This document shows, one piece after another, positions 37,597 through 47,876 of a stretch of DNA of 64,000 bases. Made by a program: the position numbers and the translations under genes. The notes under the pieces are model-generated. The model did not search any database and had not been told where the DNA came from. It worked only from the letters and a program-made list of their open reading frames with translations. The stretch spans positions 3,003,001 to 3,067,000 of the forward strand of contig NZ_CP160035.1 in NCBI RefSeq assembly GCF_040703125.1, in the 5' to 3' direction. Source of the stretch: Flavobacterium ovatum. Lineage in GTDB: Bacteria > Bacteroidota > Bacteroidia > Flavobacteriales > Flavobacteriaceae. The stretch's first letter is position 1; each line of letters starts with the position of its first letter.

Positions 37597-38027
37597 TTAG
37601 GAAGTTTTTGTTTTCATAATTACGATGGTTTGAAGCGTAAATCCAACTCAAAGTCATTGCAAGCTAAGCTTGGTAATCACACATTGCGCTTAATTTTTTT
37701 AACCATATAAGCCATATAAGTTTTTCCTTTTTGGTTTTCTAAAATTTTTAGACCTAAGTAAAACTAAGTGCATATAAGTTATTTTATAAAAGCATAAAAA
37801 ATACACAAACTTGACATGAGATAGGAATCTCAGACAATCAATTAAAAAGAAGCAAAACTATGTAGAGTATTGCGAGCGAAGCGTGGCAATCACTTTGCAA
37901 AGAGCACAGAAAGTTGAACAAAACGAAAAATTGAAGTACGACTTAACAAACGTGATTACTTTCCCTAAAAACAGGAACTGGCTGTTCATCCTAATGACGA
38001 AAAGCAAAGGAATTTTAATGTGTAAAG

Positions 38028-39218
38028 TTATTTTATCCCCAACTCCCCATAAAAAGCATCAATTTCTTTAGTACTCCAACCCATAGCAACAATTGTAGCT
38101 TTTGCATTTCTGGCATTTTCAATGGCTGCCTTTTTATCACCAATTTTATGGTGTAATCGTGCCAATAGTAAAATAGTTTCAGCAGAATTGTTCAATTCTA
38201 CCGCTCTTTTCGCCCATGAAATGGCAGTTTTCAAGCTTTCTGTTTCATTTATATAGCTGTTGTAATTTTTGGTGATTCCGTTAAGGATAGAATAATCGCT
38301 CCAAGCGAATTTTGAAACCGATTCTAGAGTCGTTTCTTGGTATTTTTTCCAATTCTTGATTCCCTCATACATTTGTAAATCATTTCTAAAAACCAAGGAA
38401 TCTACTTTGGATAATTTAATATTTTTTGCAATTATTCGAGTTTTGGAATAGTTGATCGAATCCAAACTATTCATGCTCGTAGCAAACGTTCTCTTGACCA
38501 CATCTACAATCTTGGTTTCGACTCTTTTGGGAGAAGAAACTTTGGCAAAATCGGCTTGATGGTTTACCATCAAATCAAAGGATTTCGAATTCAAATCGTT
38601 TACACCATAAGCTACAATTTTCCAATTCATAGGCGTAAAAAGTTGTTCTTTGGACTGCGTTGCCAAAAATTGGCCCGTCACTTCATCGCTTTTCTCGGCA
38701 TCAATGCTTTTCTTTAAAGTATATAAATAGGCAAAACATTTATCAGGATTGCTTCTGTCTTGATTGAATTGCTTTTCCAAAAAAGGCAGCTGATTGTATG
38801 GATTTAACGCTTTTTGACCTTCTATTATAAAAGCTTCAGAAGTAAATTCACCGCCCGAACTGTAAATATGTGTTTCCTTTTCGTCCAGAAATACATAAGT
38901 GGGATAGGATTTTATGTTGAATCTTTTCATGAATTCTTTTCCTTGTAAGGTTTCAGAGTCCATCATTACATTGACAAAATTGTCGTTGAAAAATGTAATA
39001 ACCGCAGGATCTGTCAAAACGGTACTTTTCATTTTATTGCAATGCACACACCAACTGGCATAAACCATTACAAAAATGTTTTTTTTCGTCGCTTTGGACT
39101 CCACCACAGCTGATTGTATATCGTTTTGTATAAAATCGATGGTTGTCTTTTGTGCGTTTACCGTTGCCGTAAAAAGCAAAATAATAAAGATAAAAGTATG
39201 TTTTATTGTTGTTTTCAT
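38028..39218 (-). CDS. Secreted thioredoxin-fold protein with C-terminal TPR-like region
   Basis: A 396-residue protein. The signal peptide is MKTTIKHTFIFIILLF, with cleavage near NAQ. A thioredoxin-like domain follows (about 30-130) with the active-site motif ASWCVHCNKMKS (CxxC) and the cis-proline loop RFNIKSYPTYVF. A long helical region ends in a TPR-like segment (SAETILLLARLHHKIGDKKA). It probably reduces or isomerises disulfides in the periplasm. I use the ATG at 39218; a TTG two codons upstream is also in frame. It is the first gene inside the repeat-bracketed accessory block. Confidence 0.85.
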   Translation of the reverse strand: MKTTIKHTFIFIILLFTATVNAQKTTIDFIQNDIQSAVVESKATKKNIFVMVYASWCVHCNKMKSTVLTDPAVITFFNDNFVNVMMDSETLQGKEFMKRFNIKSYPTYVFLDEKETHIYSSGGEFTSEAFIIEGQKALNPYNQLPFLEKQFNQDRSNPDKCFAYLYTLKKSIDAEKSDEVTGQFLATQSKEQLFTPMNWKIVAYGVNDLNSKSFDLMVNHQADFAKVSSPKRVETKIVDVVKRTFATSMNSLDSINYSKTRIIAKNIKLSKVDSLVFRNDLQMYEGIKNWKKYQETTLESVSKFAWSDYSILNGITKNYNSYINETESLKTAISWAKRAVELNNSAETILLLARLHHKIGDKKAAIENARNAKATIVAMGWSTKEIDAFYGELGIK

Positions 39219-39370
39219 GTACAATTATAGGATGCTAATACTATTTGTAATAAACGGCAATTTAAGATTTTTGACTGTACTTTGAAATGATAATTAAGTA
39301 AAGAGTTTTTTTTATATGACCGATACGCAACTAAGTCCCGCTCTAATTTTATATAGCAATTTACTTCGCT

Positions 39371-39970
39371 CTAATATTGATTATATTTAGTAAAATTATT
39401 CAAATTCAGGACATCAACTACTGGTAAATCAGCTTTATTAATTTTTAGTAATCCATTATCAGAAACATAATTACTGGCGCTAGAATAAAGATAGTGTGAT
39501 GCTTTTTCTACAATTCCTGCACGAACAGGGTTTAGGTGAATATAATCTAATTTCGACCACATGAATTTGTCACTATAAATTTCTTCAGGATGATTGCCAT
39601 ATTGCCAAAACTGATAATTTTTGTTTCTACTGTGAGTTTCTGTTGAATTTTTAAATCGTTCTAACATCCATTCACGTCGACTCTCTGGATCTGTTTTTAT
39701 TTTTTCAATAATTTTTGTTGCAGTAAATTTTTTAAAATCACGCAACAAATCAGACAACTTTCCATCGCTAGATTGTATAACTATATGAATATGATTACTC
39801 ATAATAACATAACCGTACAAAATCATACTTTTATGCTTTATACAGTGCTCAATACTTTCTATAACTATGTCCCTATAGGTTTTTCTAGTAAACACGTCTA
39901 CCCAATCAACAACAGTAGCAGTAATAAAATGTGGTAACGATTGGTCTCTAATTTTATATCCTTCTTGCAT
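39371..39970 (-). CDS. REP-associated tyrosine transposase (RAYT, IS200-like Y1 HUH enzyme)
   Basis: A 199-residue single-strand DNA transposase relative. The HUH metal motif is SNHIHIVI (His60, His62). The catalytic Tyr is Tyr143 in LDYIHLNPVRAG, aligned by motif with Tyr115 of the E. coli REP transposase. FWQYGNHPEEIY and LYSSASNY are further RAYT hallmarks. All key residues are present, so the enzyme appears intact. RAYTs bind and cleave REP hairpins. Here a tandem array of paired inverted hairpins begins about 50 bp upstream of its start codon, the expected substrate. The gene is in the same direction as apeA beyond the array. Confidence 0.93.
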   Translation of the reverse strand: MQEGYKIRDQSLPHFITATVVDWVDVFTRKTYRDIVIESIEHCIKHKSMILYGYVIMSNHIHIVIQSSDGKLSDLLRDFKKFTATKIIEKIKTDPESRREWMLERFKNSTETHSRNKNYQFWQYGNHPEEIYSDKFMWSKLDYIHLNPVRAGIVEKASHYLYSSASNYVSDNGLLKINKADLPVVDVLNLNNFTKYNQY

Positions 39971-40019
39971 TTGTTTTTTTAATCTAATTTAAGAATTTAT
40001 TTAAATAAATGTACGTTTG

Positions 40020-43000
40020 TTTGAACATCATTACGAGTACGAAGTCTCCCGACTTCGTACACAATCCAACTGGCCGTTCCAATTTTTTAAACTTCTTGAA
40101 AATAATGTAAAAAAGCACGGTTATTTTACTAACTGTGCTAATTGAAATTTGCATACTGTTGCGGGTGCGAAGTCAGGAGACTTTGGACAGCATTCCATAA
40201 TTATATTTGGTTGATACAAGCATATTTGATTATTGTAACGTTTCAGGAAATAACATCATGAAAAAGTTCGTGAGGCTGAACGAATCCGTGTTGCTGTGCG
40301 AAGTCTCCCGATTTCGTATCCAATCCAATTGATCGTTCTTGTTTTTTAAGCTTCTTTAAACTAATGTAAAAAAGCACAGTTATTTTACTAATTGTGCTAA
40401 TTGAAATTTGCATACTGTTGCGGGTGCGAAGTCAGGAGACTTCGCACAGCATTCCATAATTATATTTTGTTGATACAAGCATACTTAGTTATTGTAACGT
40501 TTCGTAAAATAGCAAAATTAAAAAGTTCGTGAAGCTGATCGAATCCGTGTTGCTGTGCGAAGTCTCCCGACTTCGTACACAATCCAATTAACCGTTCTAA
40601 TTTTTTAAACTTCTAGATAACTAATGTAAAAAAGCACAGCTATTTTACTAATTGTGCTAATTGAAATTTGCATACTGTTGCGGGTGCGAAGTCAGGAGAC
40701 TTCGCACAGCATTCCATAATTATATTCTGTTGATACAAGCATACTTAGTTATTGTAACGTTTCGTAAAATAGCAAAATTAAAAAGTTCGTGAAGCTGATC
40801 GAATCCGTGTTGCTGTGCGAAGTCTCCCGACTTCGTACACAATCCAATTAACCGTTCTAATTTTTTAAACTTCTAGATAACTAATGTAAAAAAGCACGGT
40901 TATTTTACTAACTGTGCTAATTGAAATTTGCATACTGTTGCGGGTGCGAAGTCAGGAGACTTCGCACAGCGTTCCATAATAATATTTTGTTGATACTAGA
41001 ATATTTGATTATTGTAACGTTTCACAAAATAACAAAATTAAAAAGTTCGTGAGGCTGAACGAATTCGTGTTGCTGTGCGAAGTCTCCCGACTTCGTACCC
41101 AATCCAATTGACCGTTCCAATTTTTTGAGCTTCTAGAAACTAATGTAAAAAAGCACAGCTATTTTACTAACTGTGCTAATTGAAATTTGTATACTGTTGC
41201 GGGTACGAAGTCAGGAGACTTCGCACAGCATTCCATAATAATATTTTGAAGATACAAGGATATTTGATTATTGTAACATTTCCCAAAACAACATCATTAA
41301 AAAATTCGTGAGGCTGAGCGAATCCGTGTTGCTGTGCGAAGTCTCCCGACTTCGTACCCAATCCAATTGACCGTTCCAATTTTTAAACTTCTTGAAAATA
41401 ATGTAAAAAAGCACAGTTATTTTACTAACTGTACTAATTTAAATTTGAATGCTGTTGCGGGTGCGAAGTCAGGAGACTTCGCACGGCATTCCAGAATTAT
41501 ATTTTGTTGATACAAGCATACTTAGTTATTGTAACGTTTCGTAAAATAACAAAATTAAAAAGTTCGTGAAGCTGATCGAATCCGTGTTGCTGTGCGAAGT
41601 CTCCCGACTTCGTACACAATCCAATTGACCTTTCCAATTATTTAAGCTTCTTGAAACTAATGTAAAAAAGCACAGATTTTACTAACTGTGCTTATTGGAA
41701 TTTGAATACTGTTGCGGGTGCGAGTCAGGAGACTTCGCACAGCATTCCATAATTATATTTTGTTAATACATGAATATTTGATTATTGTAACGTTTCCCAA
41801 AATAACATCATGAAAAAGTTCGTGAAGCTGAACGAATCCGTCTTGCTGTGCGAAGTCTCCCGACTTCGTACCCAATCCAATTGACCGTTCCAATTTTTTG
41901 AGCTTCTAGAAACTAATGTAAAAAGCACAGCTATTTTACGAATTGTGCTAATTGAAATTGCATACTGTTGCGGGTACGAAGTCAGGAGACTTCGCACAGC
42001 ATTCCATAATAATATTTTGAAGATACAAGGATATTTAGTTATTGTATCATTTCCCAAAACAACATCATTAAAAAGTTCGTGAGGCTGAAAAAAATCGTGT
42101 TGCTGTGCGAAGTCTCCCGACTTCGTACCCAATCCAATTGACCGTTCCAATTTTTTAAGTTTATTGAAACTAATATAACAAAGCACAGCTATTATACTAA
42201 CTGTGCTTATTGAAATTTGCATACTGTTGCGGGTACGAAGTCAGGAGACTTCGCACAGCTTTCCATAATACTATTTTGTTGATACCAGAATATTTAGTTA
42301 TTGTAACGTTTCGCAAAATAACAAAATTAAAAAGTTCGCGAAGCTGAACGAATCCGTGTTGCTGTGCGAAGTCTCCCGACATCGTACCCAATCCAATTGA
42401 CCATTCCTGTTTTTTTTAACTTCTTGAAACTATTGTAAAAAAGCACAGCTATTTTACTAACTGTGCTAATTGAAATATGTATACTGTTGCGGGTGCGAAG
42501 TCAGGAGACTTCGCACCCGCATTCCATAATAATATTTTGAGGATACTAGAATATTTAGTTATTGAAAAGTTTCCTAAAACAACATCATTAAAAAGTTCGT
42601 GAGGCTGAACGAATCCGTGTCGCTGTGCGAAGTCTCCCGACTTCGTACCCAATCCAATTGACCGTTCCAATTTTTAAGCTTCTAGAAACTAATGTAAAAA
42701 GCACAGCTATTTTACTAACTGTGCTAATTGAAATTTGAATACTGTTGCGGGTACGAAGTTAGGAGACTTCGCACAGCATTCCAGAATTATATTTTGTTGA
42801 TACTAGTATATTTTTTTATTGTAACATTTCGCAAAATAACATCATTAAAAAGTTCGTGAGGCTAATCGAATCCGTGTTGCTGTGCGAAGTCTCCCGACTT
42901 CGTACCCAATCCAATTGACCGTTCCAATTCTTTAAGCTTCTTGAAACTAATGTAAAAAAGCACAGCTATTTTACTAATTGTGCTAATTGAAATTTGCATA

Positions 43001-43846
43001 CTGTTGCGGGTGCGAAGTCAGGAGACTTCGCACAGCATTCCATAATAATATTTTGTTGATACAAGCATACTTAGTTATTGTAACGTTTCGTAAAATAACA
43101 AAATTAAAAAGTTCGTGAAGCTGATCGAATCCGTGTTGCTGTGCGAAGTCTCCCGACTTCGTACACAATCCAATTAACCGTTCTAATTTTTTAAACTTCT
43201 AGATAACTAATGTAAAAAAGCACGGTTATTTTACTAACTGTGCTAATTGAAATTTGAATACCGTTGCGGGTGCGAAGTCAGGAAACTTCGCACAGCATTC
43301 CATAATAATTTTTGGTTGATACAAGGAATTTTGATTATTGTAACATTTCGCAAAATAACATCATTAGAAAGTTCGTGAGGCTAAAAAAAATCGTGTTGCT
43401 GTGCGAAGTCTCCCGACTTCGTACACAATCCAATTAACCGTTCTAATTTTTTAAACTTCTAGATAACTAATGTAAAAAAGCACGGTTATTTTACTAACTG
43501 TGCTAATTGAAATTTGCATACTGTTGCGGGTGCGAAGTCAGGAGACTTCGCACAGCATTCCATAATTATATTTTGTTGATACTAGTATATTTTTTTATTG
43601 TAACATTTCGCAAAATAACATCATTAAAAAGTTCGTGAGGCTAATCGAATCCGTGTTGCTGTGCGAAGTCTCCCGACTTCGTACCCAATCCAATTGACTG
43701 TTCCATTTTTTTAAGCTTCTAGAAATTAATTTAAAAAGCACAGCTATTTTACTAACTATGATAAAAGAAATTTGAATACTGTTGCGGGTGCGAAGTCAGG
43801 AGACTTCGCACAGCATTCCATAATTATATTTTGTTGATACAAGGAA
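40020..43846. repeat. BIME-like tandem array: about 15 units of about 259 bp, each with two inverted REP hairpins
   Basis: Each unit holds REP hairpin A (GTGCGAAGTC, AGGA, GACTTCGCAC), a spacer of about 110 bp, REP hairpin B in the opposite sense (GTGCGAAGTC, TCCC, GACTTCGTAC), a spacer of about 65 bp, and a third stem-loop (AGCACAGTTA ... TAACTGTGCT). I counted 15 A and 15 B hairpins; the first B is at 40037-40060 and the last A at 43788-43811. B to B spacing is 259-260 bp at the start of the array. Both REPs read 5' GGGTRCGAAGTC ... ACTTCGCACAGCA when set in the same sense. Short open frames inside are chance products. The array fills the gap from the RAYT start to 22 bp short of apeA. Confidence 0.93.
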
Positions 43847-43867
43847 CACCTTGTAGAGCTGGGCAAC

Positions 43868-45283
43868 CTATTCGACTTTTAAATGATTGAAGTTATTCTT
43901 GACTTTCTCCAGTAAATGATCAACAGTTTCCTTTGGAAATCCAATTTCATGTAGCAGTCCGATTACCAAAACCAGTTTCATTCGCTCAGACAATAACATT
44001 AAATCTCGTTCAGAAATTAGGTGTTTTTCTAATCCAGTTGAATAGTGAGTATAATAGTTTCTTAAATCTTTAATTTGTTTTACGAAAGCATTCTGATCAG
44101 GAATTAACTCTTTGAGTGTTTCGTTTGAATATTTGTCTATCAACTCGTTTAACCGTTGATGCAAGTTAAGATGATTACCAAAATTAAACTGCTCATTTAA
44201 CCAAGGATGATATTTCGCTGGAGTTGAATTTAAAATTTCGGTCTTCATTTCTGTATAGTCTTTTTTTGGAATTTTTGTATGGTTATAAAGTCTTGCATGC
44301 AACGTTTCTAGAGCTTGTGCTAGATTTAAGAATGTATTTTCTGAAAATTTGGATTCATTATAAAATTGCTCAAAAAGTAAACTGAATGCTGGCTTCAATT
44401 TTTCATATTTTTCGAACCAATTTTTTATGGCTATAGGAAAAAGATTTTCAATTTTTTTGTAATTAAATAGCATCTCCCAAGGATGTAGTTCATTTCGAGT
44501 TTTCCTTTTGGATGTAGTTTGGAAAAATTCTATCGGTTTCCGGTACTTTCCAGATTGTCCGTAATCATTTTTTATATTACTGTTATATAAAGTTATTGAT
44601 GTTGGAAATACACTTCTGTAAATTCCCATAATCAAAAAATTTTGGAAACGCGCTAATAATTTTCTAATATCTTCTAATGGTATGTTTTCGCTTGAGCCGA
44701 TTTCAATTTCAACATGTTGAGTTATAGATTCCAATTTCAGCGAACTGTACGTAGGCGAAGTACTAGAAAACACAAACTTTCCTGTGAACTTATCGTGCAA
44801 TTCAAATGCAATATTTTCTGGTAGCTTATAGTCTACACGTATTGATTTTTCACTTAAGTTGTCAATGTTTTCGGAATGCTTAAATCCAGTAATATTTAAC
44901 CATTCGTCAAAATTTTGCATTGAACTTTTTATCTCATTGAATTGTAAAGATTCTTCAGTTTCAAAATGATGTCCTTTTAAAATGAAGTTTACGATGTACT
45001 TCTCGAAAGCTGGACCCGATTCGTTGCCTTTCCGATAAGTTTGTCCACGTCTTGCAACGTTGAAACAATTATAGAGAGTTATATATTCGCTGTTAATAGA
45101 CAAGCCCAGAATGATAAATGCTTCGGATTGATGTTTTCTATGAAGTATTCCGAAGTCGTCAAAACTTCCAATTAATTCAAGTGTTGCACCTTCAACAGGA
45201 TCAAAACGCAAAGTGCCGGGAACTCGTTTTTCTTTATTTTCAGGCAAAAACCATAGGCCTTGTATCTCAAACTTTATTATCAT
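43868..45283 (-). CDS. apeA: ApeA-like anti-phage HEPN protein
   Basis: A 471-residue protein from the ATG at 45283; an upstream in-frame TTG at 45298 would add five residues. The N-terminal beta-rich part (GLWFLPENKEKRVPGTLRF, then ATLELIGSFDDF) fits the ApeA N-terminal domain. The C-terminal helical part is HEPN-like and carries the RNase motif R-x4-H in KDLRNYYTHYSTG (about Arg408, His413). The ApeA family was shown to defend E. coli against phage, presumably by RNA cleavage. The gene stands alone on the minus strand, its stop 22 bp from the end of the REP array. Family assignment is from memory of the domain pattern; activity is inferred. Confidence 0.8.
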   Translation of the reverse strand: MIIKFEIQGLWFLPENKEKRVPGTLRFDPVEGATLELIGSFDDFGILHRKHQSEAFIILGLSINSEYITLYNCFNVARRGQTYRKGNESGPAFEKYIVNFILKGHHFETEESLQFNEIKSSMQNFDEWLNITGFKHSENIDNLSEKSIRVDYKLPENIAFELHDKFTGKFVFSSTSPTYSSLKLESITQHVEIEIGSSENIPLEDIRKLLARFQNFLIMGIYRSVFPTSITLYNSNIKNDYGQSGKYRKPIEFFQTTSKRKTRNELHPWEMLFNYKKIENLFPIAIKNWFEKYEKLKPAFSLLFEQFYNESKFSENTFLNLAQALETLHARLYNHTKIPKKDYTEMKTEILNSTPAKYHPWLNEQFNFGNHLNLHQRLNELIDKYSNETLKELIPDQNAFVKQIKDLRNYYTHYSTGLEKHLISERDLMLLSERMKLVLVIGLLHEIGFPKETVDHLLEKVKNNFNHLKVE

Positions 45284-45808
45284 AGACAAATGTTTCAACT
45301 ACTTGCGCACAAATACCATACACTCTTAAAATAAAATAGTTTTATTCCTAATTGGCATCTTATACGTATGTTTTTGTTATTATTAATGTTATCATTTTTA
45401 CCCAAATATATAAATTAATCTTACAAAACGTAAATAAAAAAACAATACGAAAATTTTAGCCCTGATCGCCGCGGCATCCTCTTGTGTAACGATAGTGGAA
45501 CAAGAGATACAGCATAGAGCAGGACGACTCGTAATTTGAAAACCCAAATCCTTCTGCTCCTAAAAAAGAAGAGAAAGCGATTCTGTTGGGAATCATTTCT
45601 TTGGGATATTGCGCATTTTGAGCTGTTCTAGGTTATTCTTTAATTAAAAATGATTTTGGTGTTGTTTTTTTTGCGAAAATTGACTAAATTAGTGCATTAA
45701 TCAGTTGTTTTTTAACATAATACTAATACCCATTATCCTATAGCCTACTAAAATTGCAACTGTTTACCCGAAGATCATAAGTACGACCACTAAAACCTAA
45801 GTTACTAT
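45284..45808. other. Gene-free stretch with the second 107-bp element
   Basis: This 525-bp gap between the divergent apeA and nqrA genes contains AT-rich leader sequence, the structured element at 45456-45562 and an AT-rich nqrA leader. No open frame or clear promoter box was found. Confidence 0.55.
45456..45562 (+). repeat. 107-bp structured repeat element, copy 2 (inverted to 37490-37596)
   Basis: TTAGCCCTGATCGCCGCGGC, ATCCT, then the inner stem CTCTTGT/ACAAGAG with a 14-nt loop, then ATACAGCATAGAGCAGGA and a tail ending CTTCTGCTCCTA. The outer sequence matches copy 1 on the other strand; the inner stem is of unrelated sequence but still pairs. Confidence 0.75.
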
Positions 45809-47164
45809 ATGAGTGCATCTATAAAGATTAAAAAGGGATTGAATCTCAAATTGATTGGTGAAGCTGAAAAGTCCCTTTTGGAACTTCCTGTTGCCGAAGT
45901 GTTTGCTCTAAAACCAAAGGACTTTGTGGGACTTACGCCCAAAATGTTGGTAAAAGTAGGTGCGAATGTGGTGGCGGGTAGTCCGTTGTTTTATGATAAA
46001 AACAATGAGGCGATTCGGTTTTGTGCTCCTGTGAGTGGCGAGGTGATCGAAATTATAAGGGGTGCCAAAAGGGTCATCCTCGAGATAAAAATCCTTGCTG
46101 ACAGAGCCGTGAAATACGGCAGTTTTACCAAAGCGAATCCCAACGATCTTTCTCCAAAAGAAATCACTGACCAATTGTTGCAATCGGGTGTTTGGCCGTT
46201 TATCCGCCAACGTCCTTATGGCACGATTGCGAATCCTAGCGATAGCCCAAAAGCGATTTTTATTTCGGCTTTTGATACCAACCCGTTGGCGCCAGATAAT
46301 GATTTTGTGCTATCGGGAAAAGAATCTCATTTTCAAACGGGAATTGATGCTTTGCAAAAACTCAGTACGGGAAAAATCCATTTGAATGTAAAAGCCAACA
46401 GCTCCCCTGCTCCTGCATTTAGAGGTGCGCAAAAAGTGCAAATCAATACGATTTCGGGACCGCATCCTGCGGGAAATGTAGGTGTGCAAATTCACCACAT
46501 TGACCCAATTAACAAAGGCGAAATCGTTTGGTACTTGCATCCACAAGATGTGGTTATCATCGGAAAACTTTTTACAGAAGGAATTTATGATCCTTTGCGA
46601 ATTATTGCCGTGACGGGTTCGCAGGTTAGTTCTCCTAAATATTATAAAACAATTGTGGGTTCGTCCCTCAAAAATATACTTACAGACGCTGGACTTAAAA
46701 AAGGCGATAACCGCATTATAAGTGGTTCGATTTTGTCGGGAACGCAAGTAGCTGCTGATGGTTATTTGGGTTTTTACGATTCGCAAGTGACGGTGATTCC
46801 AGAAGGAAATGAATATGAATTTATGGGTTGGCTGGCACCTGGATTGGATAAATTTAGCGTTTCGCGTACTTTTTTCTCTTGGTTGACACCTAACAAAAAA
46901 CACGATTTGAACACCAATTTACACGGTGAGGAACGTCCGTTTGTGATGACAGGACAATATGAAAAAGTGTTTCCGATGGATATTTATCCGGTGCAATTAC
47001 TGAAATCTATCTTGATTGAAGACATCGACATGATGGAGAAATTAGGAATCTATGAGGTTGCTGAGGAGGATTTTGCGCTTTGCGAGTTGGTGTGTACATC
47101 GAAGATTAAATCGCAGGAGATCATCAGGCATGGATTGGATATGGTGCGAAAGGAGTTTAGTTGA
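45809..47164 (+). CDS. nqrA: Na+-translocating NADH:quinone reductase subunit A
   Basis: NqrA is the peripheral cytoplasmic subunit of the respiratory sodium pump. The 451-residue protein opens MSASIKIKKGLNLKLIGEAE, with KVGANVVAGSPLFYDK and FCAPVSGEVIEI of its barrel-sandwich part, and later TVVGSSL-like IVGSSLKNILTDAGLKKGDN and the RPFVMTGQYEKVFPMD ending region. Length is normal. nqrB follows only after 1,165 bp of repeats, unlike the usual tight nqr operon. Confidence 0.96.
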   Translation: MSASIKIKKGLNLKLIGEAEKSLLELPVAEVFALKPKDFVGLTPKMLVKVGANVVAGSPLFYDKNNEAIRFCAPVSGEVIEIIRGAKRVILEIKILADRAVKYGSFTKANPNDLSPKEITDQLLQSGVWPFIRQRPYGTIANPSDSPKAIFISAFDTNPLAPDNDFVLSGKESHFQTGIDALQKLSTGKIHLNVKANSSPAPAFRGAQKVQINTISGPHPAGNVGVQIHHIDPINKGEIVWYLHPQDVVIIGKLFTEGIYDPLRIIAVTGSQVSSPKYYKTIVGSSLKNILTDAGLKKGDNRIISGSILSGTQVAADGYLGFYDSQVTVIPEGNEYEFMGWLAPGLDKFSVSRTFFSWLTPNKKHDLNTNLHGEERPFVMTGQYEKVFPMDIYPVQLLKSILIEDIDMMEKLGIYEVAEEDFALCELVCTSKIKSQEIIRHGLDMVRKEFS

Positions 47165-47174
47165 TTTTTTTTTT

Positions 47175-47790
47175 ACCATATAAGTCATATAAGTTTTTTT
47201 TGTTTGTGACAAGTTTAGATAGAAGATCATAAAAGATAGAATTATACTGTTGCTGTTTTTTAAACCATATAAGACATATAAGAATTATAAGATTTTGGTC
47301 TGTAAAAAGTTTAAGGCAAGCCTTAATTGAAGAACATATAAGCTGGAGTGATACTGTTGCTGTTTTTTAAACCATATAAGACATATAAGAATTATAAATT
47401 TTTATCTATAATAAGTTTAAGGCAAGCCTTAATTGAAGAACATATAAGCTGGAGTGATACTGTTGCTGTTTTTTTAAACCATATAAGAGATATAAGAATT
47501 ATAAGATTTTGGTCTGTAAAAAGTTTAAGGCAAGCCTTAATTGAAGAACATATAAGCTGGAGTGATACTGTTGCTGTTTTTTAAACCATATAAGACATAT
47601 AAGAATTATAAATTTTTATCTATAATAAGTTTAAGGCAAGCCTTAATTGATGAACATATAAGCTGGAGTGTTACTGTTGCTGTTTTTTTAAACCATATAA
47701 GACATATAAGAAATATAAAATTTTTGTCTATCAAAAGTTTAAAGCAAGCCTTAATTGAAGATCATTTAAGTCGATTTGATACAATATTAA
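47175..47790. repeat. 107-bp tandem repeat between nqrA and nqrB
   Basis: Units start with ACCATATAAGACATATAAGA at 47264, 47371, 47478, 47585 and 47692, exactly 107 bp apart. A diverged partial unit begins at 47175. Each holds the palindrome TTAAGGCAAGCCTTAA and the phrase GGAGTGATACTGTTGCTG. Units 1 and 3 share one inner variant (GATTTTGGTCTGTAAAAAG), and units 2 and 4 another (ATTTTTATCTATAATAAG), so the array grew by copying a 214-bp pair. The open frames through it are repeats read by chance. Confidence 0.9.
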
Positions 47791-47876
47791 AATTGTTGTT
47801 AATGTTGAATGTAATCGTTATTACATACGAGATTTTAATGTCATTCGTTGCCGCAGTCGAGTGTCAAATGTTTGAA

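Larger units (their letters stand above)
37410..38027. other. Gene-free stretch: terminator, inverted 107-bp element, AT-rich repeats
   Basis: Besides the terminator and the 107-bp element, this 618-bp gap holds a copy of the motif ACCATATAAGCCATATAAG near 37705. The same motif heads every unit of the 47.2-kb tandem repeat. A short GCGAGCGAAGCGTGGCAATC sequence lies near 37872. No credible gene is present; the open frame at 37883-38071 lacks any coding signal I can see. Confidence 0.6.

Noticed and set aside
37883..38071. 62-residue open frame
   Set aside because: It overlaps the end of the thioredoxin-like gene on the other strand, has no recognisable start signal and covers repeat-like sequence.
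40020..43846. CRISPR array or tandem protein-coding repeats
   Set aside because: The units are about 259 bp with no short direct repeat alternating with unique spacers, and no cas genes are nearby. The open frames of 61-146 residues inside are repeats read in changing frames, broken by unit-to-unit indels.
46310..46903. 197-residue open frame antisense to nqrA
   Set aside because: It is a long shadow of a real gene; the nqrA frame fully explains the base pattern.
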